Shown: positions 6,810 through 11,167 of the stretch, in pieces
How positions within the stretch are numbered: position 1 is the first letter of the stretch
Layout of the letters: the number at the start of each line of letters is the position of its first letter
Translations under genes and position numbers: made by a program
The notes under the pieces: model-generated
Database searches by the model: none
Told to the model about the DNA's origin: nothing
What the model saw: the letters and a program-made list of their open reading frames with translations, nothing else
DNA from: Ardenticatenales bacterium
GTDB taxonomy: Bacteria; Chloroflexota; Anaerolineae; Ardenticatenales; Ardenticatenaceae
Length of the DNA: 11,167 nt
Assembly: GCA_013812995.1 (NCBI GenBank)
Contig: JACCSL010000352.1
Coordinates: 1 to 11,167 of the forward strand
Direction: 5' to 3'

Positions 6810-8614
6810 TGCAACAACCCAAACGTAAGGCAGCCGCCAATGTCTTCATGGAGCAGAATGTTCAGCAGACGAACGATCTCATGGAGGATCAGGACCGCGA
6901 TGAGGCGCTGGCGTACCCCGTAGGAGGGCTACCCAACAGCCTCGACATGCCCTACCCGGTGGCACCCTCTGCCGCGATGCCCCAGCAACAGGTCGCCACA
7001 GGCTATGCGGGTCCTGGCGGTGGAGACTACGGGCGGCAGCAGGCCCGCAACCGGTCGTCTGTCTCGCGCAGTCCGGTCCCGCAGGATGGACTGAAGACCT
7101 CTGAGGAGCTACAGCTGGAAAAAGAGCCGCTCCAGGTGCGCGAGACGGGCGTCTGGTTCTGGCGGCGCATCATCGTGCCGCCCAACGCCTACGTGGTGCA
7201 TACCCGCATGGGGCGAAAGGAGCCGGTGACGCTGGGGCTTGGCCTCTCCTTCCATTACAACCCGCTCACCGATGCCTACCTCGTTGTCCCCGCCGCGATG
7301 CAGACCATCGGGGTGGTCGCCAACTGCATCAGCAAGGAAAAGCAGGGCATCAACGTCCTCGCCTACGTGCAGTGGCAGATCAGCGATTTTGCCGTGGCCT
7401 ACCGCCGCCTCGACTTCTCCGACATCCGCGACCCGCTAGGCATCGTCAACGCCCAGCTCCGCGAGCAGGCCGAGGCGGCCATCAAGGACAAGATCGCCAC
7501 GATGAGCGTGGAGGAGGTGCTGACGGACAAGGAACCCATCATTGAGGAGCTTACCACGCGCCTCAAGGCGGTGGCCGAGGGACGCAAGGCGGGCAGAGAG
7601 ATCGATGGTCGCGACGAGGGGCTTGGGATCAAGATCGTGACGGTGCAGCTCAAGGAGGCCATCGTTAGCTCGCAGCGCCTCTGGGAGCATCTCCAGGCTC
7701 CCTTCCGCTACGAGCAGGAAAAAACCGCCCGCATCAGCTACCTGCTGGCTCAGGATGAGATTCGCCAGAAAGAGCTGGAGAATCGGCAGATCGCCGAGAC
7801 CAGCGAGGCGGAGACCCGCGTTGCCATTGAGCGTATCAAGCAGAGCAAGGATACCGAAGCGTTGCAACTGCGCCTGACCGAGGAAGCGACCCGCTTCACC
7901 CGCACGCAGGAGAGTACCCGCCAGCGGATTGAGCTGGAGGAAGCGACGACGCTGACCCGGCGCGTGTCGGAGCGCCGTCTGGAGGAGCAAGCCTTCGCGG
8001 TCGAGCAGGAGCGCAAGCTGGCCGAACTGCGCCGCACCCAGGAAGAGGCACTGGAGCGCACGCGCCTCGACACGGAGAACCGGGCGCGTCAGAAAGCGTT
8101 ACAGGTCGAGCAGGCGCTTCGTGAGATGATAGAGGAGACGCGTCTGGCCGTGCAACGCTTCCAATCCGAGCAGCAGCGGTTGGAGCGCGAGACGACCCTG
8201 CTCCAGCAGCAATCCGAGTTCAAGCAATTCTCCCAGGAGCAGGCAGATCGACTCCAGCTACAGGTGCTGGAGGCCGAACTGGGGCGGGAGCGGCAGCAGA
8301 TCGAGATGCGCCTGGCTCTGGAAGAGGAGAGAAATCGCGTCCGCATGGCTCTGGCCGAGCGCGAGGCTGCGATTGCGCGCCTTCACCAGGAAGTTCGCAA
8401 CCTGATGAACGAGCGCGATCTCGCCAGCCGCCTCATCGAGCAGCTTCCCACCCTCGCCGCAGAGATGCCCGAGATTCACGAGCTTCGCGTGCTCCAGACC
8501 GGGAACGGCGACGGTGCCTTCGATGCCCTGCCAACGTTTCTCGCCAAGCTCCTCGCCGTCGCGGACAGCATGGGCATCCCACTGACGGGCAAGACGAACG
8601 GGGATCAGCAATAA
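6809..8614 (+). CDS. SPFH/band-7 domain protein with long coiled coil (flotillin-like)
   Basis: The 601-residue product has three parts. Residues 1-105 are a low-complexity N-terminus rich in Gln, Pro, Gly and Ala. Residues about 115-325 form an SPFH domain (GVWFWRRIIVPPNAYVVHTRMG, then KQGINVLAYVQWQISDFAVAYRRL and LREQAEAAIKDKIATMSVEEVLTDK). Residues about 310-540 are a charged coiled coil dense in Glu, Arg and Gln. The tail, EMPEIHELRVLQTGNGDGA, resembles flotillin ends. Family proteins assemble into membrane-associated scaffolds or cages, often with a protease or kinase partner. Bacterial flotillins normally have an N-terminal membrane segment, and none is visible here, so membrane attachment would have to be peripheral. 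The chosen start has AGGAG 7 nt upstream and overlaps the preceding stop. The SIMPL gene starts on the very next base after its stop. Confidence 0.9.
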   Translation: MQQPKRKAAANVFMEQNVQQTNDLMEDQDRDEALAYPVGGLPNSLDMPYPVAPSAAMPQQQVATGYAGPGGGDYGRQQARNRSSVSRSPVPQDGLKTSEELQLEKEPLQVRETGVWFWRRIIVPPNAYVVHTRMGRKEPVTLGLGLSFHYNPLTDAYLVVPAAMQTIGVVANCISKEKQGINVLAYVQWQISDFAVAYRRLDFSDIRDPLGIVNAQLREQAEAAIKDKIATMSVEEVLTDKEPIIEELTTRLKAVAEGRKAGREIDGRDEGLGIKIVTVQLKEAIVSSQRLWEHLQAPFRYEQEKTARISYLLAQDEIRQKELENRQIAETSEAETRVAIERIKQSKDTEALQLRLTEEATRFTRTQESTRQRIELEEATTLTRRVSERRLEEQAFAVEQERKLAELRRTQEEALERTRLDTENRARQKALQVEQALREMIEETRLAVQRFQSEQQRLERETTLLQQQSEFKQFSQEQADRLQLQVLEAELGRERQQIEMRLALEEERNRVRMALAEREAAIARLHQEVRNLMNERDLASRLIEQLPTLAAEMPEIHELRVLQTGNGDGAFDALPTFLAKLLAVADSMGIPLTGKTNGDQQ

Positions 8615-9280
8615 ATGGCACTCACCTCCAGTATCTCGAACCCATATGGGATCTCCGTCTTTGGTTCCGCCGTCATTCGCGTTACGCCCGATGTGGTAGC
8701 ACTTGACTTCTCGGTGTCTCGCCTGGAACAAAAACCGAAGGATGCCTTCAAGAAGACGCACGAGGCGACGCAGCAAATACGAAGCTACTTATCACGGGCA
8801 CAGGTGGGCGATGTTGGCTCCTCGCACATTACCCTTTCTAAGACGACACGCCACATCAACGGTGAATACCGCTTTTTGGGATACACAGCCCGTGTTGCGT
8901 TTCAAATCCTGTTACGAAAGCTGGACCAGATGGAAGAGATACTCGCAGGCGTCATTGACGCGGGTGCCAACGAGGTAGACGCAGTCAGGTTTGACACCAC
9001 CCACCTCAAGGAAATACGGGCGGAGGCGCGGCGACAGGCCGTGACAGCCGCCCGTGAGAAAGCAGAGAATTATTGCAAGGCGGCGGGTGTCTCGCTGGGC
9101 GAGATTCTTCACATTGAGGACGTCAACCCGGAGAGTCTGCGCGGTCATATGAGCCATGTGCAGATCGAAGCTCAACTCGACGATGACGATACCCCCCGCG
9201 CCTTTGATCCAGGCAGCATCGTTGTCACCGCAGCGGTCAACCTGGCCTTTAGCCTTGTTCAACCCGTTTCAAACCCATGA
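8615..9280 (+). CDS. SIMPL domain (DUF541) protein, apparently cytosolic
   Basis: This 221-residue protein is a single SIMPL/DUF541 domain over about residues 10-210. It has the typical course: GISVFGSAVIRVTPDVVALDFSVS, a helix, SSHITLSKTTRHINGEYRFLGYTARVAFQILLRKLDQMEEIL, AGANEVDAVRFDTTHL, then EIRAEARRQAVTAAREKAENYCKAAGVSLGEILHIEDVNPE. The domain is named after a mammalian protein that associates with a Pelle-like kinase, and bacterial members such as the periplasmic E. coli YggE are usually exported. Here there is no signal peptide, lipobox or membrane segment, so it is predicted to be cytosolic. ATG 8615 directly follows the SPFH stop (TAAATG). GGGG at 8600-8603, about 11 nt upstream, is a weak binding site, so coupling to the SPFH gene is likely. 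Biochemical function is unknown. Confidence 0.85.
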   Translation: MALTSSISNPYGISVFGSAVIRVTPDVVALDFSVSRLEQKPKDAFKKTHEATQQIRSYLSRAQVGDVGSSHITLSKTTRHINGEYRFLGYTARVAFQILLRKLDQMEEILAGVIDAGANEVDAVRFDTTHLKEIRAEARRQAVTAAREKAENYCKAAGVSLGEILHIEDVNPESLRGHMSHVQIEAQLDDDDTPRAFDPGSIVVTAAVNLAFSLVQPVSNP

Positions 9281-9290
9281 GAACGCTACT

Positions 9291-10103
9291 ATGAACTACT
9301 CCGACTACCAACACATTCTCTTCGAGCGGCGCGAACCAGGGATTCTCTGGATGACGCTGAACCGCCCGGAGGTGCTGAACGCGGCGGATCGCCGCCTGCA
9401 CACCGAACTGGTGGAGATCTGGAAGACGATCAACCAGGACCCCACCGTGCATGTCGCGGTGATTACCGGGGCGGGCCGCGCCTTCTCGGCGGGTGGCGAC
9501 CTGAAGCTCGTGGAGGATGCCTACCAGAACTATGACGAGATTCTACGCATCCTCGACGAGGCGCGCGACCTGGTCTACAACATTCTCCATTGCCAGAAAC
9601 CGATCATCTCCGCGATCAATGGGCCAGCGGTCGGAGCGGGGCTCGTAGTGGCGCTGCTGGCGGACATCAGCATCGCCGCCGAGGGCGCGCGGCTGGCCGA
9701 CGGGCATGTGCGTATGGGCGTAGCGGCGGGCGATCACGCTGCCATCGTCTGGCCGCTGCTCTGCGGCATGGCGAAGGCGAAGTATTATCTCATGACCAGC
9801 GATTTCGTCAGCGGGCGCGAGGCGGAGCGCATCGGCCTCGTGTCTCTTTGCGTGCCCGACGAGGAGCTTCTGGAGAAAGCCATGAGTGTGGCAACGACCC
9901 TGGCAACGGGGCCACGCCACGCCATCCGCTTCACCAAGCGCGCCCTTAACCAGTGGCTGCTCCAGGCCGGACCCATCTTTGACCACTCGCTCGCGCTGGA
10001 GATGCTCAACTTTTTCTCGCCGGATATGATGGCGGGCGTCGAGGCGATCCGCAGCAAGACGCCGCCCCGCTACCCATCGAGTGCTGCAAGTGACCAGAGT
10101 TAG
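9291..10103 (+). CDS. Enoyl-CoA hydratase/isomerase (crotonase) family protein with altered active site
   Basis: The 270-residue product has the crotonase fold and CoA pocket: [14 protein letters not shown] (18-31) and [10 protein letters not shown] (61-70) form the first oxyanion half, and NGPAVGAG (110-117) the second. Aligned by eye with rat enoyl-CoA hydratase, Glu144 becomes V119 and Glu164 becomes H139. Instead there is an Asp in AGDHAA (D148) at the position following the conserved glycine, a pattern seen in other crotonase subfamilies with GDG or GDH there. Ordinary hydration of enoyl-CoA is therefore unlikely, and the substrate is unknown. The start lies 10 bp after the SIMPL stop with only a weak binding site. 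It sits between the SIMPL and kinase genes, an unusual place for a fatty-acid enzyme. Confidence 0.88.
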   Translation: MNYSDYQHILFERREPGILWMTLNRPEVLNAADRRLHTELVEIWKTINQDPTVHVAVITGAGRAFSAGGDLKLVEDAYQNYDEILRILDEARDLVYNILHCQKPIISAINGPAVGAGLVVALLADISIAAEGARLADGHVRMGVAAGDHAAIVWPLLCGMAKAKYYLMTSDFVSGREAERIGLVSLCVPDEELLEKAMSVATTLATGPRHAIRFTKRALNQWLLQAGPIFDHSLALEMLNFFSPDMMAGVEAIRSKTPPRYPSSAASDQS

Positions 10104-10108
10104 ACAAC

Positions 10109-11167
10109 ATGCTTGCTCCCGATACGCTCATTCATAATCGCTACCGCATCGTGCGCCTCATGGGTGAGGGCGGCATGGGCACTGTCTACGAGGCGATAGA
10201 CGAGCGCCTCGGCTATTCGGTGGCCCTCAAACAAACGCTGGTGGGTGGACCCGCGCCGATGGAGCACACCTTCGAGCGCGAGGCGCAGCAGCTTGCCCGG
10301 CTGCGCCACCCCGCGCTGCCTGTGGTCAGCGACTTCTTCACGGACGAGGCGGGGCAATTCCTGGTGACGTCGTTCGTCCCTGGCGATGACCTGGCAAAGC
10401 AGTTGGCGGTGCGCGGCAAGGCTTTTTTCCTGGAGCAGATGCTACGCTGGGCCGACGAGCTGCTTGATGTTCTGGAGTACCTGCATAGCCGCCAGACGCC
10501 CGTCCTGCATCGCGACATCAAGCCGCAGAATCTCAAGGTGGGGAAGCGAGGCGAGCTCATACTGCTGGACCTTGGGCTGGTGAAGGACAGCCCCTTGCCG
10601 ACCTCGCACGCACGCGGGGTCAGCAGCGGCTTTGGCTACACCCCGCTAGAGCAGATTCAGGGCGAAGGCACCGACCCGCGCAGCGACCTCTACGCCCTCG
10701 CCGCCACACTTTACCACCTGGCCACCAACCATCCGCCTGCCGATGCCCTGCGGCGTGCGAGCTATCTCGCGCGCCGCCAGCCTGACCCGCTCCGCCCGCC
10801 GCGCGAGATCAACCCACTGCTCCCCTTCACCTTTGCCAATCTGCTGATAGCGGCGCTCTCCCTGGACCCGGCGGGGCGACCCAGCAGTGCCCAGGCTATG
10901 CGCTTTGCCATGTACGAGGAGCGAACCGGCAAGGCCAAAGCCCTGCCAATATTGCAGCCGGCTGTGGAGCGCACAATGCCGATTGTGGAAAAAGCAGCAG
11001 CGAAGCCCAAGCGGCAGTCTCAGCTCATCACCGCGCTGCCAGAGCCCACCCAGCCGCTGCCTCATGTCGCCACCCGCTCCAAAAATAAGCCTATCTGGTA
11101 CCTGTGGATGGCAGGCGCAACCCTGGCAATCATCCTGTTCGGTGGGGGAGCCTGGTGGCTAGCCGCG
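10109..11167 (+). CDS. Membrane-anchored PknB-type Ser/Thr protein kinase, 3' end outside window
   Basis: The frame starts at ATG 10109, 5 bp after the crotonase stop, and stays open for 353 codons to the window edge, so the protein is incomplete. It is a Hanks-type kinase (about 11-275): GEGGMGTVYEA glycine loop (19-29), VALK with K41, helix-C Glu candidates E56 and E58, HRDIKPQN with catalytic D136 and N141, and DLG (154-156) in place of DFG. The activation segment ends GFGYTPLEQ, followed by DPRSDLYALA. A basic, proline-rich linker (about 276-328) leads to a hydrophobic segment at about 329-352, a single membrane span placing the kinase inside and the unseen C-terminus outside. All catalytic residues are present, and DLG is common in bacterial kinases of this type. 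The extracellular sensor, if any, lies beyond the window. No clear ribosome binding site precedes the start. Confidence 0.95.
   Translation, partial: MLAPDTLIHNRYRIVRLMGEGGMGTVYEAIDERLGYSVALKQTLVGGPAPMEHTFEREAQQLARLRHPALPVVSDFFTDEAGQFLVTSFVPGDDLAKQLAVRGKAFFLEQMLRWADELLDVLEYLHSRQTPVLHRDIKPQNLKVGKRGELILLDLGLVKDSPLPTSHARGVSSGFGYTPLEQIQGEGTDPRSDLYALAATLYHLATNHPPADALRRASYLARRQPDPLRPPREINPLLPFTFANLLIAALSLDPAGRPSSAQAMRFAMYEERTGKAKALPILQPAVERTMPIVEKAAAKPKRQSQLITALPEPTQPLPHVATRSKNKPIWYLWMAGATLAIILFGGGAWWLAA

Noticed and set aside
9156..9290. Upstream extension of the crotonase gene from ATG 9156
   Set aside because: The added 45 residues overlap the SIMPL gene and are unlike crotonase N-termini; ATG 9291 gives the normal family start.

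Overview
The window is GC-rich bacterial DNA with tightly packed plus-strand genes. The most likely host is a member of the Chloroflexota, possibly Ktedonobacteria-like. This rests on inference from three things: a roughly 950-residue PurL with a separate PurQ, a PknB-type kinase with a DLG motif, and intergenic heptamer and GC-palindrome repeats. No rRNA, tRNA or other definitive marker is present.

Positions 1-601 hold no intact gene. They contain a tandem 17-bp repeat, a perfect palindrome next to a 3'-truncated minus-strand IS200/IS605 TnpA remnant, a GC-rich palindromic repeat, and degenerate heptamer repeats of the GGCAAAA type. This looks like a landing site for mobile elements upstream of the purine operon.

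Positions 602-5521 form operon 1: purL, purQ, a RimJ/RimL-type GNAT acetyltransferase and a metallo-beta-lactamase-fold hydrolase. Every junction is a start/stop overlap (ATGA, ATGATGA, GTGA), so translational coupling is likely. PurL and PurQ make FGAM in step 4 of purine synthesis. PurL carries what look like two PurS-like domains fused at its N-terminus. The last two genes are probably co-transcribed, but no functional link is obvious.

Positions 5522-5966 are intergenic. They contain a 13-codon mini-ORF after a purine-rich stretch, a four-unit CGTAAAA heptamer array with an inverted copy, a perfect 9-bp-stem hairpin, an extended -10 promoter candidate and a 14-codon leader ORF.

Positions 5967-11167 form operon 2: a DUF5829-like protein, a large SPFH/band-7 coiled-coil protein, a SIMPL-domain (DUF541) protein without a signal peptide, a crotonase-fold protein lacking both canonical catalytic glutamates, and a Ser/Thr protein kinase cut by the window edge just after its transmembrane segment. 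Neighbours overlap, abut, or lie 5-10 bp apart. This co-directional set of a scaffold protein, a SIMPL protein, a divergent crotonase and a membrane kinase is the best candidate here for an undescribed functional module. Its function cannot be read from the sequence.
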